64,000 bases of DNA from Paenibacillus lactis. GTDB taxonomy: Bacteria; Bacillota; Bacilli; Paenibacillales; Paenibacillaceae. The stretch is taken from NCBI RefSeq assembly GCF_017873605.1, contig NZ_JAGGKI010000004.1, positions 248,001 to 312,000 of the forward strand, in the 5' to 3' direction. A program made the translations under genes and the position numbers. Below the pieces are notes generated by a model that saw nothing but the letters and a program-made list of their open reading frames with translations, made no database searches and was not told the origin of the DNA. Within the stretch, counting starts at the first letter, position 1. Every line of letters begins with the position of its first letter. Shown here in pieces: positions 53,396 through 62,262 of the stretch.

Positions 53396-54155
53396 CAATG
53401 CGTTCTTCCCCTCTCCATTCCATCACAATATCCTCGAAGAGCCGCTCCTGATAGCAAACGATCTGCTTCATCTTCATCAATTCCAAAATCGCCAGGAAGG
53501 TAACCACGATTTCATGCCGCTCCATCTCCTCATGAAGCAGCTTGGAGAACAACACCCTTCCTCCCGGCCCCGCTTGCTCGAGCGTATCGATCACCTGGCG
53601 AATCCGATCCTTAACCGATATTTCATCGCGCTGTATCCGTGCGTATGAAGTTCGTCTTACGGCTTTGCTTAAGGCTTTTTGGAATGCGCGGATCAAATCG
53701 GCAACGTGGAGCCCTTCGACCGGGTTTTCCTGGGCTTCCGGCATGTAGGGCGTTAAATCCTCCGCCTCTTTCGAGTAAATCATGCTCCGCTCCCATTCTC
53801 TCTCATGGAGATGCTGAGCAATTCCCTTGTATTTACGATATTCGATCAGCCGCTGAACGAGCTCCGCTCTCGGATCCACATCTTCCTCTTCGTAAAAATC
53901 AAACTCGTCCATCTCGATAACCGGAGGCTTTGGAAGCAGCAGCTTCGATTTAATAGACAGCAGCGTCGCCGCCATCACCAGAAATTCACTTGTAATTTCA
54001 AGCTCCAATTCCTGCATGTTGTGCAGATAGGCCATGTATTGTTCGGTAATCTCGCTGACGGGGATATCCTGGATGTCGATTTCCGCTCTATCAATCAGGT
54101 GAAGCAGCAGATCGAGCGGTCCTTCAAACGTCTCCAGCTTATATAATACGCTCAC
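53364..54155 (-). CDS. scpA: Segregation and condensation protein A
   Basis: The kleisin subunit of 263 residues bridging SMC heads. The N-terminus VLYKLETFEGPLDLLLHLI and LLSIKSKLLLPKP are family signatures; a winged-helix C-terminus ends in VVTFLAILELMKMKQI. The start is GTG 54155, seven bases after GGAGG; an in-frame ATG further up (54173) would put that site inside the gene. Confidence 0.94.
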   Translation of the reverse strand: MSVLYKLETFEGPLDLLLHLIDRAEIDIQDIPVSEITEQYMAYLHNMQELELEITSEFLVMAATLLSIKSKLLLPKPPVIEMDEFDFYEEEDVDPRAELVQRLIEYRKYKGIAQHLHEREWERSMIYSKEAEDLTPYMPEAQENPVEGLHVADLIRAFQKALSKAVRRTSYARIQRDEISVKDRIRQVIDTLEQAGPGGRVLFSKLLHEEMERHEIVVTFLAILELMKMKQIVCYQERLFEDIVMEWRGEERIDGLSEAEIDY

Positions 54156-54224
54156 GGTGAATCCTCCCGCCATAAAAATAAAATGCAGTGCTCTGATGAA
54201 AAAGAGCACTACATTAAATAAGCA

Positions 54225-54689
54225 CTATTTTAAGCTTTTCGTCAAGTTTGCCATTTCGATCGCCGCCATCGCGGAATCCCAGCCTTTGTTGCCAGCCTTC
54301 GTTCCGGCGCGTTCAACGGCCTGCTCGATGTTCTCCGTCGTCACGACGCCGAAGATGGTTGGCACGCCGGTCTTCAGGTTGATCGCCGACACGCCCTTCG
54401 CCACTTCATTGCACACGTAATCGTAGTGGGTTGTCGATCCGCGAATGACGGTGCCCAAGGTAATGATGGCGTCGTATTTGCCGCTTTCTGCCATTTTTTG
54501 GGCGATCAGCGGAATTTCGAATGCGCCCGGCACCCATGCTACATCCACCTCATCATCCTGCACGCCGTGACGCTTCAACGCGTCGAGCGCACCGCTTAAC
54601 AGCTTGCTGGTAATAAATTCATTAAACCGGCCTACTACGATTCCGTATTTCAAGCCTTCCGATACTAAATTGCCTTCAAAAATGTTTGC
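54225..54689 (-). CDS. ribH: 6,7-dimethyl-8-ribityllumazine synthase
   Basis: A protein of 154 residues, the penultimate riboflavin step. [49 protein letters not shown] and [17 protein letters not shown] are present. The start is ATG 54689 after AAAGGATG. It is separated from ribBA by an 870-bp repeat-rich gap although the order D-E-BA-H is that of the usual operon. Confidence 0.96.
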   Translation of the reverse strand, partial: ANIFEGNLVSEGLKYGIVVGRFNEFITSKLLSGALDALKRHGVQDDEVDVAWVPGAFEIPLIAQKMAESGKYDAIITLGTVIRGSTTHYDYVCNEVAKGVSAINLKTGVPTIFGVVTTENIEQAVERAGTKAGNKGWDSAMAAIEMANLTKSLK

Positions 54690-54783
54690 CATGGTTATGG
54701 TCATCCTTTCAAATGGGAGTATTGTTATTGTCGATGCATGCTGCACTTTGCGCTCGATGAGCGCTCGTTGATGCGATTCTTGC

Positions 54784-55455
54784 ATTGTCCGCTGCGCACC
54801 GGATGCTGCTTCCGATCGCTGTTGCCACCGGATTCCCTGAATGACTCACACACAAGGTAGGAATCCGACGGCAAAGGCGAACGCTTCGCTTCTCCTGCTG
54901 CATTCCGCCGCTCCGCTGGGTTCATTCAGGTAGCAAATACGGGCTGACTCTTCGAGCTAGTCGGCGTTTGCGAATGCATCATGGACCATTACGCTTGCGG
55001 AGTTGGGGATTCGTGCCCACCCTAAATTGGTGGGCGCGTTTCGAATTGTCCGCTGCGCGTCGGATGCAGCTTCCGATCGCTGTTGTCTCCGGATTCCCCG
55101 AATGACTCACACACAAGGTAGGAATCCGACGGCAAAGGCGAACGCTTCGCTTCTCCTGCTGCATTCCGCCGCTCCGCTGGGTCCATTCTTGTAGCAAATG
55201 CGGGCTGCTGCTTCGAGGCTCGTCGGCGTTGGCGAATGCATCATGGACCATTACGCTTGCGGAGTTGGAGATTCGTGCCCACCCTAAATTGGTGGGCGCG
55301 TTTCGAATTGTCCGCTGCGCACCGGATGCTCTTCCGATCGCTGTTGCCACCGGATTCCCTGGATGACTTACACACACAAGGTAGGAATCCGGAGGCAAAG
55401 GCGAACGCTTCGCTTCTCCTGCTGCATCCCGCCGCTCCGCTGGGTCCATTCAACG
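54784..55455. repeat. Tandem array of a ~261-bp repeat, about 2.6 copies
   Basis: Three units begin with ATTGTCCGCTGCGC at 54784, 55045 and 55307, so the period is 261-262 bp; the third stops after about 145 bp. Each unit has an inverted repeat (CGGATTCC ... GGAATCCG, first copy 54829-54867) and the block CGAACGCTTCGCTTCTC. At the end of units one and two lies a stem GCCCACC-CTAAATT-GGTGGGC (e.g. 55015-55035). The open frames inside shift between copies, so it is not coding. The remaining gap (54690-54783, 55456-55563) shows nothing. Confidence 0.9.
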
Positions 55456-55563
55456 ATGGGGGCGCGGGCAGCTGCTTCGAACTTTTGGCCGATGCGACGG
55501 AGGCATCATCGATTGAAGCAGAGAGCGATTATTTGAAAATCGTTTCCGCCGGGGCATTTCCCT

Positions 55564-56805
55564 TTACGAATTAGCGCTCTCGTTCTGCTCCAAATCGTCG
55601 AACTTCAGCATATGCCCAAGCTTAGCCTGCTTTGTATGCAGGTATCCGGTATTGTCCTCGTTCTCCGGCATCTGGATCGGCACCCGCTCCACAACTTCAA
55701 GCCCATATCCCTCCAGGCCCTTGATCTTCCGCGGGTTGTTGGTAAGCAGCCGAATCTTCCGAATGCCGAGATCCTTTAGTATCTGCGCTCCAATGCCGTA
55801 ATCTCTTAAATCCGCCGGGAAGCCCAGCTTCAGGTTGGCATCGACCGTATCGAAGCCCTCCTCTTGCAGCTTATATGCCTTCAGCTTGTTGATCAAGCCG
55901 ATGCCGCGTCCCTCTTGGCGCATGTACAGCAGCACGCCGTTGCCGGCCTCCTCGATCTGCCGCAGTGCGGCCTCGAACTGCGGGCCGCAGTCGCAGCGGT
56001 GGGAGTGGAAGACATCCCCGGTCAGGCATTCCGAATGGACGCGAACCAGCACCGGCTCATCGCCGTTAATCTGGCCTTTGACCAACGCTACATGCTCCTT
56101 GTTGTCGACATCGTTCGTGTAAGCCACCGCCTGGAATACCCCGTAATCCGTCGGCATCCGCACCGCCACTTCCCGCTGCACCAGCTTCTCCTTCTCATTG
56201 CGGTAATGAATCAGATCCTTGATGCTGATCAGCTTCATCCCGTGCTTCTTCGATATTTCGATCAGATCCGGCAGACGCGCCATGGTTCCGTCTTCCTTGA
56301 TGACTTCGCAGATGACACCGGCAGGGTAAGAGCCGCACAGCTTCGCAAGATCGACAGCCGCCTCCGTATGACCTGCCCGGCGAAGGACGCCCCCTTCTTT
56401 GGCAATCAGCGGGAACATATGGCCCGGTCTGCGGAAATCCGCTGCGGTCGCATTCGGGTCCATAATGCCGCGAACCGTTACGGAGCGCTCATAGGCCGAT
56501 ATGCCGGTTGTCGTATCTTTATGGTCAATGGAAACGGTGAAGGCCGTTCCATGATAGTCCGTATTTTGGCTAACCATCGGTTTCAGATCCAGCTCCTGAG
56601 CCCGCGAGGGCGTCATCGGGAGACACACCAATCCACGCCCTTCCGTAATCATGAAATTGATCACCTCGGGGGTTGCCTTTTCGGCTAGAGCGATAAAATC
56701 CCCTTCATTCTCGCGGTCTTCATCGTCAACGACGATAACGATCTTCCCTTCCTTCAAATCCTGCAAAGCTTCTTCTATGGTATGAAAAGAAAATCGCTCT
56801 TCCAT
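55564..56805 (-). CDS. ribBA: Bifunctional DHBP synthase / GTP cyclohydrolase II
   Basis: A fusion of 413 residues. The N-terminal RibB domain (about 1-205) has [12 protein letters not shown] and [12 protein letters not shown]. The C-terminal RibA domain has [23 protein letters not shown] (zinc cysteines) and [11 protein letters not shown]. It makes both riboflavin precursors. The start follows GGAGGAG. Confidence 0.96.
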   Translation of the reverse strand: MEERFSFHTIEEALQDLKEGKIVIVVDDEDRENEGDFIALAEKATPEVINFMITEGRGLVCLPMTPSRAQELDLKPMVSQNTDYHGTAFTVSIDHKDTTTGISAYERSVTVRGIMDPNATAADFRRPGHMFPLIAKEGGVLRRAGHTEAAVDLAKLCGSYPAGVICEVIKEDGTMARLPDLIEISKKHGMKLISIKDLIHYRNEKEKLVQREVAVRMPTDYGVFQAVAYTNDVDNKEHVALVKGQINGDEPVLVRVHSECLTGDVFHSHRCDCGPQFEAALRQIEEAGNGVLLYMRQEGRGIGLINKLKAYKLQEEGFDTVDANLKLGFPADLRDYGIGAQILKDLGIRKIRLLTNNPRKIKGLEGYGLEVVERVPIQMPENEDNTGYLHTKQAKLGHMLKFDDLEQNESANS

Positions 56806-56858
56806 TCCTACTCCTCCTTCTCGTAAGTCTAAACGTTCGGGTCAATCTGATGCTTCGA

Positions 56859-57524
56859 TCAAGCAAATCCGTGCTCGGCTAGATAATCCCGGCTGATCCC
56901 CGCTTTGCTTCTTCTGGAGCTGTTTCCTTCACTGCCGTAATTCAGCAGATGCTCGACGTATTTGCCCAAAATATCGCACTCGATGTTAATCGTATCCCCC
57001 GGTCCCTTATAAGCCAGCACCGTTTCGGCAAGCGTGTGGGGAATGATGGAGACGGTGAAGGAATGATCCGTCGTTCGAACGACGGTCAGACTGATTCCGT
57101 CCAGCGTTACGGACCCTTTCGGAAGGATATATTTGAACACATCGTCGTTCGACGGGGCAATTTCATAGACGACCGCATTCTGATCGGATCTCACGCTTCG
57201 AATCACGCCGACCCCATCCACATGTCCCTGTACGATATGACCGCCGAATCGTCCTCCGGCTGCCATGGCCCGTTCCAGATTGACTTTGCTTCCCGGTTGT
57301 AGCTGCTTCAGATTGGTGTTTCGATACGTTTCCGGCATGACATCGACGGTAAAGCTGTCTTTATCGATCGTTGTCGCGGTCAAGCAAACCCCGTTGACAG
57401 CAACACTATCGCCTAGCTTTAGATCATCCAGGACCTTGCTTGCCGAAATGCTGAGCACCATCGCTTCGCCTTGGCGGCCGATTCGTCTCATCTCGCCGAT
57501 CTCTTCAATCAGCCCTGTAAACAT
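56859..57524 (-). CDS. ribE: Riboflavin synthase alpha subunit
   Basis: A protein of 221 residues with two lumazine-binding repeats, MFTGLIEEIGEM..DSVAVNGVCLTAT and GHIVQGHVDGVG..GSVTLDGISLTVV. It makes riboflavin from two lumazines. GGAGGGA precedes the ATG. Confidence 0.95.
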   Translation of the reverse strand: MFTGLIEEIGEMRRIGRQGEAMVLSISASKVLDDLKLGDSVAVNGVCLTATTIDKDSFTVDVMPETYRNTNLKQLQPGSKVNLERAMAAGGRFGGHIVQGHVDGVGVIRSVRSDQNAVVYEIAPSNDDVFKYILPKGSVTLDGISLTVVRTTDHSFTVSIIPHTLAETVLAYKGPGDTINIECDILGKYVEHLLNYGSEGNSSRRSKAGISRDYLAEHGFA

Positions 57525-57551
57525 ATCCTATCCCTCCTTTCATTCAATCGT

Positions 57552-58655
57552 TTACGACTTCCATACCGGCTGGCCGGTCACATAAATATTGTCGCCAAGT
57601 CTTTGGGTCTCGAGTCCTGTCAGCTCAATCGCTTCGCTCATCAGCTCATACCCGCTGAACATATAGTTTCCCGGTGCATCGAACCCTCCAATAATCTTCG
57701 GGGCAATGAATTGGATGATGCGATCCACCAGTTTGTTCTCCAGCAAGCTTCCGCTTAAGGTTCCTCCTCCTTCAACCAGGATGGAGGCGATGCCCATGCG
57801 ACCAAGCTCCATAAGCGCAGCCTGCAGGTCGACTCTCGGGCCGGGACCGCAGACCAGAATCTGCACCCCCCGTTCTTCCAGCGCGGTCCGCTTCGCCTTG
57901 TCGGCCAGCTCCGTGGCCAGCACGACTGTTTTGGCAGCGCCATCACTGACTACACGACAATTCAAAGGGATGCGAAGCTGCGAATCCACGATGATTCGTA
58001 CGGGCTGAAGACCTTCAACGCGGAGTCTCGTCGTCAGCGACGGATCGTCCGCAATAACGGTGGCAACCCCTGCCATGATTCCCTGGTGTCGATGCCGGAG
58101 AGTGTGCACCAGCTCCCGGGACACCTCATTGGATATCCACTTGCTGTCGCCGGTCTTTGAGGCGATTTTCCCGTCCAGCGTACTGGCTGTCTTCAAGGTG
58201 ACGAACGGCAGTCCGGTCGTAATAAATTTGTTGAAGGCTTCGTTCAACCGGACGGCCCGCTCTTCGAGGACGCCTGTCGTCACTTCAATGCCCGCTGCCC
58301 GCAGCATCTGCAGACCACGGCCGGCAACCAGCGGATTGGGGTCCTGGCAGGCGACAACGACCCGTTTAACACCTTCCGCTATGAGCCTCTCGCTGCATGG
58401 AGGAGTCGCTCCGTAATGGCTGCAGGGCTCAAGGGTTACATACACGGTGCTTCCGGCCGCCTTGCTCCCGGCCATATTCAGTGCATGGACCTCAGCATGC
58501 GGCGTTCCCCGCTCCAGATGGGCGCCGACGCCCGCAAGAGCACCGTCCTTCACGACGACACAGCCGACGACGGGGTTAATGCCGGTCTGGCCTTGCGCGC
58601 GTTCCGCCATATCCAGCGCAAGCGACATATAAAATTCATCGTTGACGACTTCCAT
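57552..58655 (-). CDS. ribD: Bifunctional riboflavin deaminase/reductase RibD
   Basis: A protein of 367 residues. The N-terminal deaminase zinc site is TPHAEVHAL and LEPCSHYGATPPC. The C-terminal reductase has TLKTASTLDGKIA and LVEGGGTLSGSLL. The start is ATG 58655 after AAAGGGG; the frame open to 58715 runs through the leader terminator. It is the first gene of the rib operon. Confidence 0.94.
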   Translation of the reverse strand: MEVVNDEFYMSLALDMAERAQGQTGINPVVGCVVVKDGALAGVGAHLERGTPHAEVHALNMAGSKAAGSTVYVTLEPCSHYGATPPCSERLIAEGVKRVVVACQDPNPLVAGRGLQMLRAAGIEVTTGVLEERAVRLNEAFNKFITTGLPFVTLKTASTLDGKIASKTGDSKWISNEVSRELVHTLRHRHQGIMAGVATVIADDPSLTTRLRVEGLQPVRIIVDSQLRIPLNCRVVSDGAAKTVVLATELADKAKRTALEERGVQILVCGPGPRVDLQAALMELGRMGIASILVEGGGTLSGSLLENKLVDRIIQFIAPKIIGGFDAPGNYMFSGYELMSEAIELTGLETQRLGDNIYVTGQPVWKS

Positions 58656-58677
58656 GCTACCCAAGCCCCTTTCCAGA

Positions 58678-58727
58678 ATAAAAAAGCCCTGTTTCAGGAT
58701 AAGCGATTCATCCAAAACAGGGCGTAA
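58678..58727 (-). terminator. FMN-riboswitch-linked terminator
   Basis: RNA GCCCUGUUUUGGAU / AUCCUGAAACAGGGC stem-loop followed by UUUUUU, 20 nt before the ribD start. It is the likely expression platform of the FMN riboswitch about 190 nt upstream. Confidence 0.85.
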
Positions 58728-58918
58728 TAAACCAGTTCACTTTACGACATCATAAATAACCGTTAGTTCCGAGGTTCTCATATAACGTCCAAAGAAGCGG
58801 CGCTTTAAAAAGCACACCCGCTCTAGAATCGTCATATGTGAAAAGCCTCACATAACGCATGACATCAGAAAGCTAAGACAAGAGATAGCTATTGTACATG
58901 CTCTCAAGTCCACTTTCG

Positions 58919-59066
58919 TTCCTTCTCCCATCCAGACTATACTGTCGGTCCCGGAATTTCACCAGGTCCACCGCATACGATAACGTATCCGGGTCACGGA
59001 CTAAGTCGCAGCCGGAGCTGCAATCATCACCGCCGGTAGGGAATTTCACCCTGCCCCGAAGGATTC
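58919..59066 (-). promoter_or_regulatory. FMN riboswitch (RFN element)
   Basis: The minus-strand RNA begins CUUCGGGGCAGGGUGAAAUU and continues with CCCUACCGGCGGU, GCCGGCUGC-like stem (AGCUCCGGCUGCGACU), AGUCCGUGACCCG, GGUGGACCUGGUGAAAUUCC and GGGACCGACAGUAUAGUCUG, ending GAUGGGAGAAGG. These are the invariant blocks of the FMN aptamer. FMN binding should favour the terminator at 58678-58727. The 190-nt stretch between them is long and holds no gene. Confidence 0.95.
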
Positions 59067-59275
59067 AATATGAAATTAGCTGTTGCTTACGATGAATCTT
59101 AACACTCCATAGGCAAAAAAGCAAGATAATTAACTCACTTTTATTTAGTCAGTAACTTTTTGGTTGTATAAATTCATATCCGTTGCAGGTTCGGGAGGAA
59201 ATCGGTGCGCTCAACGAGAACCAAGTAATGCGGAGGATAAACCGTGAATTGTATAGGTTAAAGGAGATCATGTAA

Positions 59276-59680
59276 ATGAAAACCTCGCTTAACATCATCG
59301 TAAGACCGACGGAAATCGATGTGAATGGTCATGTGAATAACGCCAAATATCTGGAGTACCTGGAATGGGGAAGAGAAGAATGGTACGAGGCGGGGAATCT
59401 GCACTACGATGTACTGAAAGGATTGGGTGTGCAGACTGTCACGGTCAACATTAATATTAATTACAGGAAGGAATGCAGGCAGGGAGAGCGCCTGAACATT
59501 TCAACCGAGTCTCACAAGCTTGGACTAAGCAGCTTTGTGCTGCTTCAGCAGATCCATAACACGGACGGGGAGCTTTGCGCCGATGCCGCTGTAACGATCG
59601 TGACGATCGATATCCGCACCCGCAAGAGCCGACCGGTTCCGGAAGAACTGCGGGCGTTGTTTCTACCGGCTTCGTCTTGA
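59276..59680 (+). CDS. Hotdog-fold acyl-CoA thioesterase
   Basis: A 4HBT-family protein of 134 residues: RPTEIDVNGHVNNAKYLEYLEWGREEWY has the conserved Asp-x-x-Gly-His-x-Asn-Asn motif. The rest matches the fold (VNININYRKECRQGERL). AAAGGAG precedes the ATG. Substrate unknown; no lipid gene is adjacent. Confidence 0.88.
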   Translation: MKTSLNIIVRPTEIDVNGHVNNAKYLEYLEWGREEWYEAGNLHYDVLKGLGVQTVTVNININYRKECRQGERLNISTESHKLGLSSFVLLQQIHNTDGELCADAAVTIVTIDIRTRKSRPVPEELRALFLPASS

Positions 59681-59764
59681 TCTGGAGTAAACTAATTAGC
59701 GGCTATGCTTGCGGATAACCCTTCAAGGCCTCTGGGTAACTCAAAATTCCGCATGCGGATCCCT

Positions 59765-59880
59765 CCTACGATCCCTGTTATTCCCGGATTTCGTTGAATT
59801 GACTTCCCAATGCCGAAATCCGGGAATATAGGGGCACGCTTCGCTTCTTCTGAGGAATTCCGCCTGCTCCGTTGATTTCT
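59765..59880. repeat. Diverged single copy of the rib-operon repeat
   Basis: It follows the array unit in order: GATCCCTGTT, an inverted repeat TTCCCGGATTTCG (59781-59793) with CGAAATCCGGGAA (59814-59826), then CACGCTTCGCTTCT and ATTCCGCCTGCTCCG. The array has GATCGCTGTT, CGGATTCC/GGAATCCG, GAACGCTTCGCTTCT and ATTCCGCCGCTCCG. The rest of the 59681-60025 gap shows nothing else I can assign. Confidence 0.7.
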
Positions 59881-60025
59881 GCCTTTTAAGGGTGTCTCCG
59901 TGTTGCAGTAACCCTAGTACACCGGCTTTGCACCTCTCATGAGCAGTCTATCACCGACGGCTAGGTATTGGACAGCCGCGCACATGCTGTCCGCCAGGAA
60001 GTTCCATACATGGCCGAACCCCACG

Positions 60026-60060
60026 CATAAAAAAACAGGCCCCCACAAGAGTGGCCTGTC
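60026..60060 (-). terminator. ppiB terminator
   Basis: RNA ACAGGCC / GGCCUGU with a partly paired loop, then UUUUUU. Confidence 0.8.
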
Positions 60061-60077
60061 CATCCAACACTTACATG

Positions 60078-60509
60078 TTACGCTTCGAATACTTCGACTT
60101 TTTCCATCTTGTCGCGGCCTTTAAAAGCATCGATATGCTCCATGCCTTCAACGACCTTGCCGAATACGGTATGCTGTCCGTCCAAGTGAGGCTGCGGCTC
60201 ATAGCATACATAGAACTGGCTTCCGCCCGTGTTGCGTCCGGCATGCGCCATAGCCAGGCTTCCACGCTCATGCTTGTTCGGGTTGATCTCGCAATCGATC
60301 GTGTAGCCCGGTCCGCCTGTACCTGTTCCGTTCGGGCAGCCGCCTTGAGCGACGAAGCCCGGAATGACGCGGTGGAATACTAGACCGTTATAGAAGCCGG
60401 AATTCGCAAGCTTTTCAAAATTAGCAACCGTGTTCGGCGCATCCTTCTCAAACAGATCGAGCAGTACCTCTTTGCCGTTTTCCAGTGTGATTCTCGCTTT
60501 TTTTGCCAT
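60078..60509 (-). CDS. ppiB: Peptidyl-prolyl cis-trans isomerase B (cyclophilin)
   Basis: A small cyclophilin of 143 residues. [32 protein letters not shown] and [11 protein letters not shown] are the active-site blocks. The start is ATG 60509 after AAAGGAG. No signal peptide, so it is cytoplasmic. It follows lysA, as in B. subtilis. Confidence 0.95.
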   Translation of the reverse strand: MAKKARITLENGKEVLLDLFEKDAPNTVANFEKLANSGFYNGLVFHRVIPGFVAQGGCPNGTGTGGPGYTIDCEINPNKHERGSLAMAHAGRNTGGSQFYVCYEPQPHLDGQHTVFGKVVEGMEHIDAFKGRDKMEKVEVFEA

Positions 60510-60572
60510 ATCGAATATCTCCTTTCGATGTACATTCCCTAAGATACGCATTTCATAAAACATGCAAGTTCT

Positions 60573-60601
60573 AGTTTACTATGAAATAACTTGGGACGCA
60601 A
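60573..60601 (-). promoter_or_regulatory. Candidate ppiB promoter
   Basis: TTGCGT (complement of 60596-60601), 17 nt, TAAACT (complement of 60573-60578), about 65 nt before the ppiB start. Confidence 0.45.
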
Positions 60602-60619
60602 AATGAACCCGCATCTTTA

Positions 60620-60678
60620 GTCTTACATACTGGGAAATCTCATCTTGAGGGGGGCTTCACGCTTAGATGCTTTCAGCG
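60620..60678 (-). pseudogene. 59-nt fragment of 23S rRNA near the 3' end
   Basis: Read on the minus strand it runs from CGCTGAAAGCATCTAAGC through GAAGCCCCCCTCAAGATGAG and ATTTCCCAGTATGTAAGAC, the segment of 23S rRNA domain VI close to the 3' end. No other 23S, 5S or 16S sequence flanks it. It is a stranded piece, not a gene; it lies between the lysA terminator and the ppiB promoter. Confidence 0.85.
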
Positions 60679-60706
60679 TCCATCGTCCGCGAAGGCTCCG
60701 TGGTCT

Positions 60707-60755
60707 GTAAAAAAGCCCAACCAAACCGATCAAGCGGTCTGGCGGGCTTTTAAAG
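60707..60755 (-). terminator. lysA terminator
   Basis: RNA AAAGCCCGCCAGACCG / CGGUUUGGUUGGGCUUU with six-base loop, then UUU. Confidence 0.8.
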
Positions 60756-60813
60756 GAATCGTCGAATCCTGGCTCACACCCTGTAAGGTGTTGGTTCTGC
60801 CGATCGAAACAAC

Positions 60814-62145
60814 TTAGCTTGTAACGGTTTCTTTGGCAATCCGGGCAGAAACGACGTCATTGCTGATAATATCCTGGAGCGACTCGCGGCGAACGACAAG
60901 CCGGCTCTGGCCATCCTTAACAAAAACGACGGCAGGTCTGCGGATGCGGTTGTAGTTGCTTGCCATGGAATAGTTATAAGCGCCTGTGCAGGATACGGCC
61001 AGCAGGTCTCCCGTGTTAACCTTAGGCAGATCCAGGTCCCAGATCAGCATGTCACCGCTCTCGCAGCACTTGCCGGCAATCGAAACCGTCTCCTCTGGCT
61101 TCTCGTTTGCACGGTTGGCCAGAATGGCCTCATATTTCGATTCGTACAGGGCCGGTCTCGGGTTGTCAGTCATTCCGCCGTCTACGGCCACGTATTTCCG
61201 CACGCCCGGAATGTCCTTGCTGGTCCCTACCGTATACAGCGTGGTGCCTGCTTCACCCACGATACTGCGGCCAGGCTCTACCCAAATCTCAGGCAGCTCG
61301 CTGCCAATGCCGGCAAAATGGGTCTTCACCGCATCCGTAATCGCTTTAACGTAGTCGGAAACATGCAGCGGGGTATCTCCGTCGACATAGCGAATTCCGA
61401 ATCCGCCGCCAAGATTGACTACCTTGAAGGTAATGCCCAGATCTGCTTTGACCTTCGCCGCAAATTCGGCAACGCGCCCAACGGCCATCTGGAATCCTTC
61501 GACTTCGAAAATTTGCGAGCCGATATGGGAATGGATGCCGATCAATTGAATGTTATTCTGTGCCGCTGCCAGCTTCACCGCTTCAAACGCCGAGCCGTTT
61601 CCGATATCGAATCCGAATTTGGAATCGGTTTGGCCGGTCGAGATATATTCATGGGTATGCGCCTCAACGCCCGGCGTTAAACGAAGGAGAATGTTCACCT
61701 TCCGGTTCTTCTCGGCCGCGATCGCCTGCAGCATATGCAGCTCGACTACATTGTCCACGACGAAGCAGCCGATTTCGGCATCAATGGCCATTTCGATTTC
61801 TTCAGGCGTCTTGTTGTTGCCGTGAAAATGGATCCGCTGTACCGGAAAGCCGGCTTGCAGCGCCGTGTACAGCTCCCCGTCGGAAACGACGTCCAGCGAC
61901 ATCCCTTCCTCCTCAGCGAGCTGGCACATGGCCATCACGCAGAACGCTTTGCTGGCGTACGCGACTTGAAACTTCAAACCGGAAGCCTTAAAGGCTTCAA
62001 TATATTCCCGGCAGCGATTCCGGACCGCTTGCTCGTCCACAATATATAGAGGCGTACCGTACTGGGCTTTCAATTCGGATGTGTCGCATCCGCCGATCTC
62101 CAAACGTCCCTGTTCGTTAATCTTGCTGGTACCGTGTAGAAACAT
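60814..62145 (-). CDS. lysA: Diaminopimelate decarboxylase
   Basis: A PLP enzyme of 443 residues making lysine from meso-diaminopimelate. The PLP lysine is in VAYASKAFC; GGGFGIRY and EPGRSIVGEAG are the phosphate and substrate loops; CCESGD is in the C-terminal domain. The start is ATG 62145 nine bases after GGAGG. Position after spoVAF matches B. subtilis. Confidence 0.95.
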   Translation of the reverse strand: MFLHGTSKINEQGRLEIGGCDTSELKAQYGTPLYIVDEQAVRNRCREYIEAFKASGLKFQVAYASKAFCVMAMCQLAEEEGMSLDVVSDGELYTALQAGFPVQRIHFHGNNKTPEEIEMAIDAEIGCFVVDNVVELHMLQAIAAEKNRKVNILLRLTPGVEAHTHEYISTGQTDSKFGFDIGNGSAFEAVKLAAAQNNIQLIGIHSHIGSQIFEVEGFQMAVGRVAEFAAKVKADLGITFKVVNLGGGFGIRYVDGDTPLHVSDYVKAITDAVKTHFAGIGSELPEIWVEPGRSIVGEAGTTLYTVGTSKDIPGVRKYVAVDGGMTDNPRPALYESKYEAILANRANEKPEETVSIAGKCCESGDMLIWDLDLPKVNTGDLLAVSCTGAYNYSMASNYNRIRRPAVVFVKDGQSRLVVRRESLQDIISNDVVSARIAKETVTS

Positions 62146-62201
62146 GCTTACAATTCCTCCGATCGCTTTATCAAAAATAGGATAATCGAATAATTGTTCA
62201 C

Positions 62202-62230
62202 AGTATAGCAGACAACGAAACGTAAGCAAA
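62202..62230 (-). promoter_or_regulatory. Candidate lysA promoter
   Basis: TTTGCT (complement of 62225-62230), 17 nt, TATACT (complement of 62202-62207). The -35 is weak. Confidence 0.4.
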
Positions 62231-62262
62231 ATGGATTTTTCAACACATCATTTGTGTTATTA

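Noticed and set aside
54979..55449. A 156-codon minus-strand frame in the repeat array (also 54725-54925)
   Set aside because: The frame covers different phases of successive repeat units, so it is not conserved between copies; no ribosome site. The DNA repeat is the feature.
59960..60000. Short inverted repeat GGACAGC/GCTGTCC in the thioesterase-ppiB gap
   Set aside because: Seven bases with a nine-base loop, no U-run and no link to a gene; expected by chance at this size.
60814..62229. Longer lysA reading frame starting at 62229
   Set aside because: The extra 28 codons cover the promoter region; ATG 62145 has a strong ribosome site and gives the usual protein.
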